Assembly (NCBI GenBank): GCA_036936605.1
Contig: JAUPFV010000002.1
Coordinates: 163,300,813 to 163,364,812 of the forward strand
DNA length: 64,000 nt
Direction: 5' to 3'
From: Limnanthes douglasii subsp. nivea
Taxonomy: Eukaryota > Streptophyta > Magnoliopsida > Brassicales > Limnanthaceae
Shown: positions 10,441 to 21,531 of the stretch, piece after piece
Numbering within the stretch: the first letter of the stretch is position 1
Layout of the letters: every line of letters begins with the position of its first letter
Translations under genes and position numbers: made by a program
The notes under the pieces: generated by a model
What the model was told of the DNA's origin: nothing
What the model saw: only the letters and a program-made list of their open reading frames with translations
Database searches by the model: none

Positions 10441-10489
10441 CGATTCCGATGGTTCGCGGTTCAAACCGTTTACCACCCCTAGTCCTAAG

Positions 10490-10600
10490 CCTAATCATTG
10501 TACTGTTAAGCCTGGTTAAGTTCTTTATCTACCAAGTATGTGGTTTCATCATGTTATGTTATGTTATGCAAAGTTCAGATGATAAAGGTTTATTTTCCTT
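10490..10600 (+). pseudogene. JmjC demethylase-like fragment, downstream part
   Basis: This continues the fragment cut by the hAT-like element: PNHCTVKPG, a stop where the family has Glu, then VLYLPSMWFHHVM and SSDDKGL. The FHH block carries the distal His expected in the JmjC iron-binding site. Similarity to the family stops after DDKGL near 10592, followed by unrelated sequence. Together with 6262-6871 this shows one JmjC fragment that was already a pseudogene or became one after insertion. Confidence 0.75.
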
Positions 10601-10859
10601 CATTTCAACCGTGAACTCTCGAGATTCAATCTCCATACTAATAATCTGTCGAAACGAATTAATTAGGAATTAATGTAATAATTAGTCTCCGTATTGTTTT
10701 CGAAATTCTTCACACCAGTCTTCTCCCAAAGCAACCTACCATTGGATAAAAGAAAGAACAGAAAATATCAAAATATTGCCGCTGGCCACAACTAGCACCA
10801 TCTGAATCACGGAAATCCCCTACAAATACCTCACGAAATCACTCTAAATGGATCCTCCA

Positions 10860-11110
10860 TTGGGAAGTGTGGAATAATATTAAAAGATTATCGCCGTCCA
10901 CGTCGGAGAGAGTTCTCTACTATATCGGGAGAAACTACATAATTAGAGAAGTGCACGACATACAACGGACTGGATGGAACAAGAACAGGAACGACCGATT
11001 TCTATAACCCCCGTTGCGACCACTATGTACCGAAACAACCACGAGTTAACATTATCGACACCCCTGGTCACATCGACTTTACACTTGAAGTGGAGCGAGC
11101 TCTAAGGGGA
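10860..11110 (+). pseudogene. EF-G-type translation GTPase fragment
   Basis: Two frames carry blocks of the organellar EF-G GTPase domain in order: TSERVLYYIGR (about 10900-10935, after the P-loop position, which is degraded), [10 protein letters not shown], then [20 protein letters not shown] (11045-11105) with the G3 motif DTPGH. About 30 residues before G3 are scrambled by frameshifts. The family protein is over 700 residues; only the first sixth is here. It lies 250 bp after an unrelated JmjC fragment, so it is a captured piece, not a gene. Confidence 0.75.
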
Positions 11111-11124
11111 AAGACTCAATCAAG

Positions 11125-11452
11125 CAGAGGTGTTTTACGACCTTTGGTGAGTTGGCTGAGTTGGAAGCCATTGTAAAACGGTTAGCAAACAAGTACAAAG
11201 CTATGGCAGTGAAGAGAGTGAGTGTAGCCTTAGATATGAAAATCGTTTCTTCAGTTTCGGGTTATGGTACCGAGGTATCAGAGAAAGAAGAGAGTGAGAT
11301 ATTTGGCAGAGGATGATGAGCTGTATGGATCAATGGCATTCAATAGTTATCGATGTATGGCATTTACAAAGAGTTTTATCCAAGAAGAGAGATCCACTCT
11401 TTCATGTCATGTTAATCCTCCAATTTATCAAGCGAAGGTGATCAAATGCTAA
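11125..11452 (+). pseudogene. Unidentified coding-like fragment
   Basis: Two plus-strand pieces look protein-coding but I do not recognise them: about 11142-11225 gives [20 protein letters not shown], a charged helical stretch, and 11300-11450 gives RYLAEDDELYGSMAFNS continuing to VIKC and a stop. They follow the EF-G fragment directly and are the last recognisably gene-like DNA of the mosaic. Confidence 0.3.
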
Positions 11453-14356
11453 CGGATAGAGTATGGAATCCACTCGTGAAAGCTTTTCAACCCAAATGAA
11501 AACTGCTTTCAATGAATCGAATTTCGTGTAAGATATATTTACAATATCAGAAGGCCAAGTCGTATTTCCTATATGATAATTCACCAATAATCTCTACATG
11601 CAAAAACTCATTTTCAAAGAGAGCAAATCTAAATAAAAAATTCGGATTCTTAAGTTTTCAATACGAAATCAAATCGACTTCTAAATAATTTTTCTTTTAG
11701 CAATGTACGTGAGTTTCATAATATACACAAACTTTTTCCTACGATAGAAAATGTTATACACACTGTACTGAATACCTTGTACCGGTATTAATATATGAAA
11801 TACACCAAACCTATAAAGCCACGCAAAAGACCGAATCAGTCTCTTTCATAAACAAGCCGAAGAATACGTTTGTTCAAAACTACGTGATGGGCCATACAGA
11901 GCAAGGTTTTGTAAGGACACACCAAGTCTCCAAATGTATAGAAACACAAAAATTCACCAACTCGCCCCATAACACATAAGTCAACCAATTAACTTACAAG
12001 AACCACAAGGTTTACTTCCAGTCATCTGTATATAGAGATCCCCGTGACAAGAAAAAAAACATCGTCTATTACCTACATGCTTACAATCTACACAAAGTCA
12101 CATACGACATTCAATAAATTCTCCAACACAAGTTTCACGACATCTAAAACGTAACATATTCACATAAAACAAGTACAACTATATATAGTCTTCACTTCAT
12201 CCTTCAATAAATACTATGAGGCTACTCATCCATATCCAACAAAAAATCGAAGCATGCCGAAAAAGCTGGTAACATTCTAGCAGCCTACTAATTGTTAGTT
12301 GCACTCTTTTTCTTTGACAAAATAAAGGTTTTTTTATCCTCATGGGAGGTTTTGGCCGACAAAGGTTTATAATAAGGCAGGAACAATTAGTTACAAACTA
12401 AGTTGGAGCCGTCTTCGATAACAATTCGCCTAGGAAAATCAATATAACCAAGTCCTAAGGCTTTTTGACTTTAACTAACATGGATGACATAGTTTCTTCG
12501 GTATGATCAACGACACCTCAGCATAAAAGATAAATGAAGATAGAGCCACGAAAACTGACAAAATAAAAACAAGATAAGCTCCCTCAAATGCGAAGAAGAA
12601 CTAGAAGATTACACTATCCGGATATTATATTCGACCATTATGTAGTTCTAAGTTTGACTACACTACAAATTCTCCATGAGCATCGCCCAATGCTCATAAT
12701 CTCCATCGAATTTTGGTATAACACAAGTGATTTCATCTGTTTACTATGCTTATGGACTAAAGCAGAACTGAGCCAATTTGGATGAAGGATTTTAAATCCA
12801 ATAAGATGAGTTTATTTACAATTGAAGACAGAGAAGAAATAATAGTAATAAATAATATAGAAATATTTTTATAGCAAGTTTGTTGGCCGAATAGTTAATA
12901 TTGACAAACTCATAATCCGACCAATAAACTTACTATAAAAATCACGGATAATTATTTCAATATAGAAATATTTTAACTCTTTCACTCTTTTTGCTCTCGA
13001 ACGATTACAATATTTGATTAAAGTTCTAACATTAGCCTCCACAGTCCTTTCAAAGAATACATGAAAGACTCAACCAATGAAAGAAGCAATCATACCAAAT
13101 GTAAGTGGTCGAGAGATAATGATAGCCAATCTTATGATCCTTACTTGTGTATTAAATATGTGGTTGGTTCGAAGCTATGCCTTGAATGTTGCTTCATGGC
13201 CAAATCTTTAGTTATTTTTATTGATTTATCCTTTATCTTTGTGATAAAATAAAAAAAATAATTAAAGAATATGAAGATGAGGGATGTACATCTTTTATGA
13301 ATACTATTTTCGTCAAATTTTTATTATATTTTTAACGAAAAATGTTCAACTTTTTTTTTAACTCTTGCAATCTTAACGCTTTGAGAGATTGACTAGCATC
13401 CATAGGGGAGAGAGCAATTTATTGCTTATTTTAAATTAGCTTGATCTTTGGAATGATGAGGAGTAATTTTTCATATCATACTCATTGTTACCGATAATGG
13501 GTTAGTAGACTCCTTACTGTTGTCGATGAGTATAAGGGGCATTATACTCATTGTAGTGCTGAGGATTTCTACTATTAATCATATAATTAAACTTATCTTC
13601 TTTGTTTATGGGATGTTGAAACCAAAATATGACCGATGAAGCTTCGTCACTTTTAAAACATTAAGGAGTTGTGCTATTTTTATAGTAAATAAAATAAAGT
13701 AGGGTATTATTTACAGATCAGAGGCGTAAGACAATTTTAATTTAATCATGACCAAATATATAATTTAGTTATGAAGCCTATTTTTATAAAGGGTAAAATA
13801 TCAATAATTATTCGAAAACAAATTTATTCTCTACTTAATACCCTAAAAATAATTCATTAATTGAAAAGACCCAATTAACTTTCTTATTTTTTTTATACTT
13901 TTCATTTTTATGAAACCCTAATACATGGAACTTATTTTCTATTTGGGAGCTCTAAAATTCTATTTTTCTTTTCGTCATCGATTTGGTATTCTTATTTAGC
14001 TCCCGACTTTGTTCTGATTAACTAATGTTTTTGAACTTTAATCGAGATATGTCAATGTATATTTGATCAAGTGCATTTGATTACAGATTTTAAAGTGCAT
14101 TTGATTGTAGATTTTAAATTGTATTTGGCCACTGATTTTGAACTATACATAGGTGCCGATTTTGAAGTTTAATTGAATGATATTGTCGTCTCTCATCGAT
14201 ATTTTTGTTGAAATTGGTATTTAATTAATAACTAGAATCATAATATGTTTCTAGGTTTAAAATTAGAGATTTTTTTAGAGAGAAAATAATTATGTACATT
14301 AGGTAGGTATTAATATAAATTTGTGAGAAAGATAATATTGTGTAATGTGTCTCACA
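11453..14356. other. Unassigned AT-rich stretch
   Basis: No domain, terminal repeat or RNA gene could be supported here on either strand. The only structure I can point to is the hairpin at 12865-12942. Short ORFs at 12588-12785 and 13061-13252 show no recognisable motif. Confidence 0.5.
12865..12942. repeat. 25-bp imperfect hairpin
   Basis: Left arm 12865-12889 and right arm 12918-12942 pair at 22 of 25 positions, loop 28 bp. The core pair is ATTTTTATAGCAAGTTT with AAACTTACTATAAAAAT. It may be the core of a small decayed MITE, but no duplication is visible. Confidence 0.7.
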
Positions 14357-15140
14357 TCTAGCGTCTTGCTAGATACGATGACAGGGTAATCTGACATGTT
14401 AAACGCAAGACCGAGGTAAAATGAAAATGTTAGATGTGAGACCTAAATATTAAATGTTAGATGTGAGACTTGTATGCTAGATACGGGACCATGATAAATC
14501 TTAGATGTTAGATGCGAGAGCTAGATAATAGATGCGAGACCAAGACGCTAGATGCGAGACTATGTAAACTGAAAGTATTAGATGCGAGACCTATATACTA
14601 GATCTTAGATGCGAGACATAGATGCTAGATGCGAGACTATGTAAACTGAAAGTATTAGACGCGAGACCTATATACTAGATCTTAGATGCGAGACCTAGAT
14701 GCTAGATGTGAGACCAAGATAAATGTTAAAGGTTAGATGTTAGATGCTAGATGCGAGACCAAGATGCTAGATGCGAGACCTAGATGCTAGATGTGAGACC
14801 AAGATAAATGTTAAAGGTTAGATGTTAGATGCTAGATGCGAGACCAAGATGCTAGATGCGAGACCAAGATGCTAGATGCGAGACCATGATAATATAAAAA
14901 TGTTAGATGTGAAACCTAAATATTAGATGTTAGATGCGAGACCATGGTAAAATGTTAGATGTAAGATGCGAGACCTAAATGTTATATGCGGGACCAAGTT
15001 GCTTGTTACGAGACCATGATATGAAAATGTTAGATGCGAGATCTAGATAATAGATATTAGATCCGAGAACTATATGCTAGATACAAGACCAATATAAAAT
15101 ATTAGATGTTAGATGCGAGACCTTTATGCTAGATGGGAAA
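14357..15140. repeat. Minisatellite of TAGATGCGAGACC units
   Basis: Roughly 0.8 kb of head-to-tail variants of AGATGCTAGATGCGAGACC, about 19-20 bp, interspersed with AAGATAAATGTTAAAGG and ATGTAAACTGAAAGTATTAG variants that create longer higher-order units, for example the repeat of about 90 bp seen at 14541-14630 and again at 14605-14695. No reading frame is kept through it. Confidence 0.88.
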
Positions 15141-16636
15141 CTAGGGTGGATTCGTAATTTTTTTTTAATTTATGAATATAGTTTTGTTTGTCATGAAAAA
15201 ACAAAACCAATGAATGTATTTAATATTTTTGTATAGGAGAATATTTTTTTTGGATAATTTAGATCAGATAATTACTTGTAGGTTGGATTTTTTAAAACAA
15301 TATAACATGATTAAATTGTTGGCTGGATGGTTAATAATATTTTTATTAAAATTCTTCTAGTAAACCTCCTTGACATTGATTCGTGATTGGTAAACCTAAT
15401 GTGCATTCATTCTTATAAAAATAAAGAAGAATCAATTTTTAGAAAAAACTAGATTTAATAGGTAGATGCCAATATATGCATAACATGTGTGGATCTTTAA
15501 CACTAAGATCCTTTAGGCTATCAGAGAACCGGTTTTCTTTTCTTACATACATTACCTCCCAACAGGATCCACTGGATTCATATGTCAAATATCCGAACAA
15601 CCTTTTCATTACCTTTCTATGTGTAATGTGATAATGCTGGCATTTCGTGATATGCTCTACAACAATTTATATTTTACTTCTTTTCTTCCGTCCTAATATT
15701 TATTCGCTGTCATCGGCTGCAGTAAGAAACTCTGTAGAGAAGTGGCCCCAGTTCCAGTTATAGATGGTTGATTGTGGAAGTAATTTCTCATCCCCCAGAT
15801 CTTAAAACTGGATATGATGATCTAGAGTTCAAAGACCTCATTGGGTTGGGTATGAACTCCAATAAAAACACACTACACATTCCTGCTAGCCTGCTAGTTA
15901 GAGTCGAGGGCGCAATAACTTTTGTACGTTTTAACAACACCTGAAGTAGATTGCTACTGTGGATTAGAAGCCTCAATTCAATCTAATCCTTTGTTGAGCT
16001 TGTTTCTTCATAATTTTCTCCCTTAACAAGAATTGGGAACCGATAGCCAATCTGTGATTCGAGATGGAAGGATCTCAGCAACAGTCCTCTTGCTACTTCT
16101 AAAATCATGCATGGATCCCCATTAGATTTTACTCGTTGTGCGGCCGAAGTTAACTGCTGTTGTAGCCAAAATTGTAATCGTAGCGAAAGGTGACCTCTAA
16201 GGTGAGCCAAAGAGTCATCTGAAGCTAAAACCGGGTCAAATTTTAATTTGTGTTCTCCTTGTAGTAATTGTTGGCAGGTATGCTTGGTCTGCCCTTCTCA
16301 CATAGAAGGTATCCACTACCAAACCAGCTGTGACAGATTCATGGAGCCAAAGAGTTCAAAAGGAAGGCGTGGTCTCTGAATAGATAATAAGCAATCCCAA
16401 ACAACTGGCCCAAGTTGAATTTCACAGTGGCCGAAATTCTGTTTGCTAGGATTTGAAGTGATTTGTTTTATATACCTCTTCATTTTGTTCTCGAAGAATA
16501 GTTATGTAGTGTATGTTTGGAGAAACCACCACTGTCTGGCCGAAGAAAGAACAAATATACGATTTAACGGACCCACAGAAAAACGATCTAATTATTGAAC
16601 ATTCAAGATCAACAGCATATAAAACAAGAACAAGAT
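15141..16636. other. Unassigned stretch with possible exon-like patches
   Basis: Between 15720 and 16380 base composition becomes more gene-like. Plus frames give short plausible pieces such as HPPDLKTGYDDLEFKDLIGL (about 15790-15850) and SHIEGIHYQTSCDRFMEP (about 16297-16350). I do not recognise them, and stops separate them. They may be another captured fragment. The remainder shows nothing. Confidence 0.3.
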
Positions 16637-16637
16637 T

Positions 16638-16708
16638 ATTTTGAGACCTCTTTTAGCTTCAATGAGACAAGCTTATAATGAAACCTCTTTTGGCTATAAC
16701 GAGAACCC
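16638..16708. repeat. MULE-like terminal repeat block, left
   Basis: Two tandem variants of GAGACCTCTTTTAGCTTCAA and AAACCTCTTTTGGCTATAAC. The second matches the reverse complement of 33608-33640 (GTCTCATTATAGCCAAAAGG) closely. Confidence 0.6.
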
Positions 16709-17366
16709 ATAATTTACCGAAATACCTTTGATAAAACATCTATTTTGAGACCTCTATTTTCTCTCTTTTCTAACCTAAAACCTCTCTACTCTAACCTAAA
16801 ACCTCTCAAAATCGTCAAAGCAAAAACACAAGATTTCTCGAATCCAAACTTGCAAACACGTTAAGGTATGAATTCTATACTTATCGGTGTAATTATTCTG
16901 CAATGTAGTTAGGTATTTTTAGTGATATTTAGAGTTATAATGTCTGTCCAAAAACTCGAATTTTCAAATCATTGTTGATGTTTTTTTGGAAAGTTACTTG
17001 TAGGTATATGTTAGTTATGTCATTGTTGACGTTTTGGTATGGTTTTTAGTGATTTTGGTTTAGTTTTGAAGGATTAGGGTTCGTGGGTTTTTCAGGTTTG
17101 GGGTTTATGTGTCGAGGAAATTTGCGAACACAGTGTGCCCAATTTTTTTTCCGAAATTGCGAACGTCCTGTTCACAATTTCACCAAAATTGGGCACATTA
17201 TGTTCGATATATAGCCTGTTTTAATAAATTGAGCATGTTAGACCCCAATTTCACTTGCATATTCATTGCGTAAGTTTATGTCTTCCATCTGAATATATAA
17301 AAGGGTGTTTGGTAATTGTTTTGGATTTGTTTTGGTATATAACAATGTGTTATTTTCATTTTCAGC

Positions 17367-19167
17367 ATGCCTCGTAGACAGCGTACTCCTGTTTGTTAGT
17401 TAGGATCAGACTCCGATGGCACGGATATCAAGCATCATGAGCCTACTTTACGGTCAGTCAGGCATCGACGTCGCACCGACAATCCTGCGCCTATAGTTTT
17501 CCAGACGCGTGGGACTCTAGATCAGCAATTCCAGAGAGTGAATCCCCACGTGCCGGATATTTATCTCGACTACAAACTTCATGAGGCATACATCGTATTT
17601 AAGGGCGAAGTAAGTTAGGATTGGTTTAACGTGTAGTGAATGCTATTTTATATATTGTTTAACTTACTTAAATATTGTGTAGGTTCGTCGACCCACGCAG
17701 TGCTACGCGATGTACGGTATCCATCGTGCATGGGATCTTACCGGGTAGGGCAGGGTGAGAGAGTAGGTTATGATGTCTTGTTTTGCTCCCCTCATCGATT
17801 CTTTCGAGTGTTGGACTACCAATGTGCACCTGGTTGATGCGTTTATCGAGAGGTGGCATTCAGAGACAAACAACTTCCACTTCTCATTTGGTGAGATGAC
17901 GGTGACGTTAGACGATGCTCATGCTATCACTGGTCATCCGGTTACAGGTGATTGTTTTGGCCTTCATAGTGATGGAAAGCGTTTAGCTTGGTATGCTAGT
18001 TCACTAGGAATAGTCGTCGATGTTCTTAAGATGGAGTTAAATGGAAACAAGGCTGGTAGTTCTAGATCGGTTAGGCTACAGTTTTTGCGTGAGGTGTTCA
18101 TCCAGGATTTTTTGATGGATAATTCTATTTCTGATGCTATGGTAGTATGTGTCACTAGGGGTTATTTGCTCCACATGTTAGGTTGTTGTGTTGTGACTAA
18201 CAAGACCGGGAACAATATATCGTTGGATTACTTGCAGTCTGTAGAGCACTATAGGCGATCAATTAGATTTAACTAGGGCCAACATTTATTAGCTATGCTG
18301 TATCACCATCTAGGGAAGTCGTACATACACACCACGTTAGCGTTTATTGGTTTTGTTGCTCTGTAGGAGACGTGGATCTACGATCACTTCCTCCTATTTT
18401 TTGAATTTGGTCAACAGTCTCTGGGAGCCTTGTATGCCTACTATGTGCAGATACGCACCACCATTTTTTCGCATGGATGATGAGACTCGTAACAATACCT
18501 GCCATTTACTATCTTCATTGAGGGAGCGTAATGTAAGTTACGAGGTTCTTTTTATTCGTTGATTAGTCATTATTTTATTACTACTTAGTGTTGATCAATC
18601 ATTCTTTCATTATGTTGTAGGTCTTGTTCATGCCATACGAGCATATACGCGAGTCTTTCTCTTTCTGCGATGTGGCCTAGATAGACCATGCGCTGAAGGT
18701 AGCAGAGATAGTTGAGGCGTATTATCCACTGGGGGTCGCTCAACACTTTGGGCATATTCAGGATATACCACTTGCACTGCGACCTGTTTTACTACCAGGC
18801 AGGAGGAGGCGTGTTAACACACATTATTTGTAGGATAAGACTACATGGAGAGCATAGTAGTCGCACGTCGTTGATATGAGGATTTGAGGTGACGCATATG
18901 TTATAGGTCGTCCGAGTACGACCTCTCTATACGATGTATGGGTCCATGGTCACCTATGGTACACCCTGATTCATCCTCAGTGTGAGTCATCTGGTGCAGA
19001 TGTTGCAGAGACCCCAAGAGCGATGACTTACCAGGCCTGTTTGTTTGGCTTGGTTGATCGTGTGATTGATTAATATTCGGGATCAGACGAGATGAGTACG
19101 AAGGAGCTGCGTCGGTCGATGTAGGAGTGTTTGCTTCTCGCACGCCAGTACTGGGAGAGTGATTGAG
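17367..19167 (+). pseudogene. Plant mobile domain (PMD) protein gene, degenerate
   Basis: PMD proteins (aminotransferase-like, MAIN-type) are spread by transposons in plants. Start MPRRQRTP at 17367. Exon 1 ends FKGE; a GTAAGT..TGTAG intron spans 17610-17682. The domain core (17770-18276) reads LVDAFIERWHSETNNFHFSF, GEMTVTLDDAHAITGHPVTG, and later YLLHMLGCCVV; the next blocks give WGQHLLAMLYHHL with a stop just before, and WIYDHF. A second GTAAGT..TGTAG intron (18533-18620) joins RERN to VLFMPYEHI, after which VAQHFGHIQDIPLALRPV is typical of the C-terminal part. In-frame stops near 17390, 17755, 18275 and 18678 make it non-functional, but both introns keep good borders. Confidence 0.85.
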
Positions 19168-19561
19168 TGACTTTTACTGCATGACTTTTATTATATGACT
19201 ATTTTGAGGATTTCTCGTGACTATGATATGTTATGACTATTTGGATTAAATAATATCTTCAAATCCTATCTTATTATATCATTATATGTTGTTACGTATC
19301 TTATGTTACATATTCTACGTTTATCGGTCCCACCAAATTTAAATATATCATTTTGAAGAAACTCGGTCCCACCAAAGATAAGACTACCACCATAATCAAT
19401 TTCGCGCCATATATAAATTTCGCGCCATATAGCCGATCCCCGCCATAAAGTGTTTACCACTCAAACTTTCATGTCATTTAAAAGGCACATCAATCCCAGT
19501 CCAATAGTTTATCCACCAAATATTAAGAAATAACTACAAACAAAAGAGGATACTAGTGATA

Positions 19562-19925
19562 GATTTCGGTGTGGTTGAAGACTACCATTTGCTTCAGGCG
19601 GTGAACGTTGTCCATTGAGAGATGTCATAAGACTCGAGAGATGCTTTATTTGATCGTGTCTTGTGTATTATGTATCTCAATTACGGTTTATCTGGAGTAA
19701 CTAATCATATAATGAGAAACCGTGACGAAGTGAAAATCAGGTACTTGAGTGTCCAACCGCTCGAGCGTTTGATGGTCCTCCCGTTTTAATTAAGAAAGAA
19801 GCAGCGAGTGTGTGGAACATGACGGTCAATGATTACATTACTAGGGCGTTGATACTGTATCTGGAGGATAAGATTGCATGTAGGGAGGATGATATTGCCA
19901 ACGACGTCGATGTTGAAGACAACTA
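19562..19925 (+). pseudogene. Small ORF, paralogue of the mirrored ORF at 20344-20719
   Basis: Unknown family. Reading blocks: VEDYHLLQAVNVV, FDRVLCIMYLNYGLSG, VQPLERLMVLPF, then after a one-base frame change EAASVWNMTVNDYITRALIL, YLEDKIA and an acidic tail ending VDVEDN with a stop at 19925. The same blocks in the same order appear on the opposite strand at 20719-20344, so this was a protein of about 110-120 residues. Stops at 19614 and near 19790 break this copy. The acidic C-terminus and lack of transmembrane segments suggest a small soluble accessory protein. Confidence 0.6.
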
Positions 19926-20343
19926 AAGTCTATGTTGGGTTTGGTTGTTGTTTTATTTTTATGTTTTCCTTAGTTCTTGTTCTTGTTATTATGTTTTTAT
20001 CAATTGTTGTATGAATTAGGTTATTTGAACACAATAAAAACGTGTTGTTGTTTTTATGTTTTCCTATGTTCTTATTTTTATGTTTTAATGTTGGCTTGTA
20101 TGATCGTGTTATTGACAAACATCCTATGTTATTATATCATTTTACGTTGTTACGTATCTTATGTTATTAGAACACAACAAAAAGGAAAATCAAATTTCAC
20201 TTAAATTGAACGCAAACAACATAAGACCAAACAATAATTAAGAAATACATAAAAACTTAAACAACATGTAAGAAACTCACATTATCAACCAACAACTTAT
20301 TGAAACATGCAAACTCAAAACAAAACAGAAGAAATCAGAATGC

Positions 20344-20719
20344 TCAATCGTCGAAGTCGTATCCCATGTTGTCTTTAGAATCATCCTCCTCCTCCCTTTC
20401 TGCAATCCTATACTCAAGATACGCTACCATATCCCTAGTGATGTAGTCTACCACCGTCATGTTCGAGATGGAAGCCGCTTCTTGCTTTATTTTAAATGGC
20501 AAGAACAATAAATGCTGGAGTGGTTTGACAAAAATGTACCTGTGTTTGATTCCGTTACGACTGCGCACAACAAGACATGTTGTTCCTGCACGACCATAAA
20601 TGAAATACGCCTTGCATAGGATCCGCTCAAAAACACATCACTCGTATCTTCCCCATCTCTCGGCGGGCAACCTTCACCGCTTGTAGTAACTGGTAGTCTT
20701 CATCGACGTTGAACTCCAT
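20344..20719 (-). pseudogene. Small ORF, mirrored paralogue next to MULE-like border
   Basis: Start MEFNVDEDYQLLQAVKVARR at 20719, then a break and ERILCKAYFIYGRAGTT, FVKPLQHLLFLPFKIKQEAA, SNMTVVDYITRDMVAYLEYR and an acidic tail to a stop at 20344. It is homologous to 19562-19925 on the plus strand (shared EDY-LLQAV, PL--L--LPF, EAAS--NMTV-DYITR). A stop after VMCF and a frame change near 20570 inactivate it. The upstream leader (20720-20850) includes the terminal-repeat-like block, which would act as its promoter. Confidence 0.6.
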
Positions 20720-20837
20720 CTCTAAAAATGTTTGTATTTTTTTTTGGTTTGTATATTTTTGGTGGATGTCATGTTGGATTATAGTCCTTTTATAGGCGGG
20801 ACCCAATTTAGGCGAGAGTTTTTATTTTGACGGGAGT

Positions 20838-20905
20838 TGATATTAGGTCTCAATATAGTGAGACCCCTAATAATGGAACCTACACTATAATGAGACCCCT
20901 AATAA
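20838..20905. repeat. MULE-like terminal repeat block, middle
   Basis: Tandem copies of ATAGTGAGACCCCTAATAAT and ATAATGAGACCCCTAATAAT. ATAATGAGACCCC is the reverse complement of GGGGTCTCATTAT at 33609-33621, so this block can be the left end of the transposase-bearing MULE. Confidence 0.6.
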
Positions 20906-21102
20906 TGCTGAACGAGATATGTATACTTTTGTAAGTATTAAGTGTCATAAAATTATTGGTCAACTTGGATTGCATTATCCTTATCTTACAAGTGTCGTCT
21001 ATTGATTGGTCTACTTGGATTACGTTATCTAAAGACATAAGGGTAAATAAATATGCACTCTGAGAGGCATTAACATATAAACTACAAATAATTAAGAAAA
21101 AT

Positions 21103-21531
21103 ATGTCTCTTTAGACTGAGTTGGAAGATGAATATTTGATGGAAGCATTTGTCGAAGTAGGTAAAACGTACACACAAGAATGAAGAAAACAATACTAGGA
21201 GACAATGTTGTGCCAGATGTATTTCCTATACGGTAGGGATGGGGTGCAACCACCTAATATTTCAATGAGTTTGGATGAGGTTAAAGCTCGGTGGTACGTT
21301 ATAAAGAAATTTTGTGTACATCTGGTTTCCGACCTCAACGACTTGGAATGTCATGTTGCGTTTAACATGTTCAACTGCCAACTCACGAATAATATAAGGG
21401 AGGCTCAGTTGGATCATGTCTATTCCAATATTGTTACCATCAAGAAAGAGGAAATGCGTGTTGCTGCGGAAGAGTACAAGATTGTGAAAGAAGAAAGGAA
21501 GTGGATGAAAGGGAACATGCCTGATAGATAA
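21103..21531 (+). pseudogene. SANT/Myb-like or NAM-associated accessory ORF of the MULE
   Basis: From 21103 the frame reads EDEYLMEAFVEVGKTYTQE, then ISMSLDEVKARWYVIKKFC, then a coiled tail (VTIKKEEMRVAAEEYKIVKE, KWMKGNMPDR). An acidic-aromatic start, an RW..I block and a charged helical tail are the pattern of trihelix/Myb-like DNA-binding ORFs (NAM-associated type) found beside plant transposases. Stops at about 21112, 21181 and 21196 kill the N-terminal part; 21205-21531 is open for 108 codons. Assignment is by pattern, not certain. Confidence 0.5.

Larger units (their letters stand above)
6872..10481. mobile_element. hAT-like non-autonomous DNA transposon, 3.6 kb
   Basis: The left end is TAGAGGTGGCAAATGG; the reverse complement of the right end is TAGGGGTGGTAAACGG. 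These are imperfect terminal inverted repeats of the hAT-like type starting TAGGGGTGGCAAA. The flanking 8-bp duplication is GTCCTAAA (6864-6871) and GTCCTAAG (10482-10489), 7 of 8 identical. Removing the element with one duplication restores the JmjC frame (GPK joined to PNHCTVK). Inside are minisatellites near both ends, an 89-bp array, a 44-bp array, one minus-strand ORF with its own promoter, and long AT-rich DNA. No transposase domain is visible. Confidence 0.88.
16637..20850. mobile_element. MULE-like unit carrying a plant mobile domain gene
   Basis: The left border block (16638-16708: TTTTGAGACCTCTTTTAGC, then TTTTGGCTATAACGAGA) resembles the reverse complement of the border of the neighbouring MULE at 33608-33651 and the block at 20838-20905. 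Inside are a plus-strand plant mobile domain gene close to the left border and a minus-strand small ORF whose 5' leader runs into the right border block. Genes that start next to the terminal repeats and converge are the layout of MuDR-type elements. The exact ends and duplication were not resolved, and it could instead be one half of a single larger element with 20840-33655. Confidence 0.5.

Noticed and set aside
6262..10600. A functional JmjC gene with a large intron at the hAT-like element
   Set aside because: The interruption has transposon ends and a target duplication, and stops lie on both sides (after HKDH and after VKPG).
14357..15140. CRISPR-like array of short repeats
   Set aside because: The repeats are degenerate, there are no unique spacers of constant length, and the window is plant nuclear DNA.
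19977..20204. Plus-strand Cys/Leu/Tyr-rich ORF between the mirrored small ORFs
   Set aside because: Low-complexity TTTTTATG-type DNA, with no homology to the paired ORFs.
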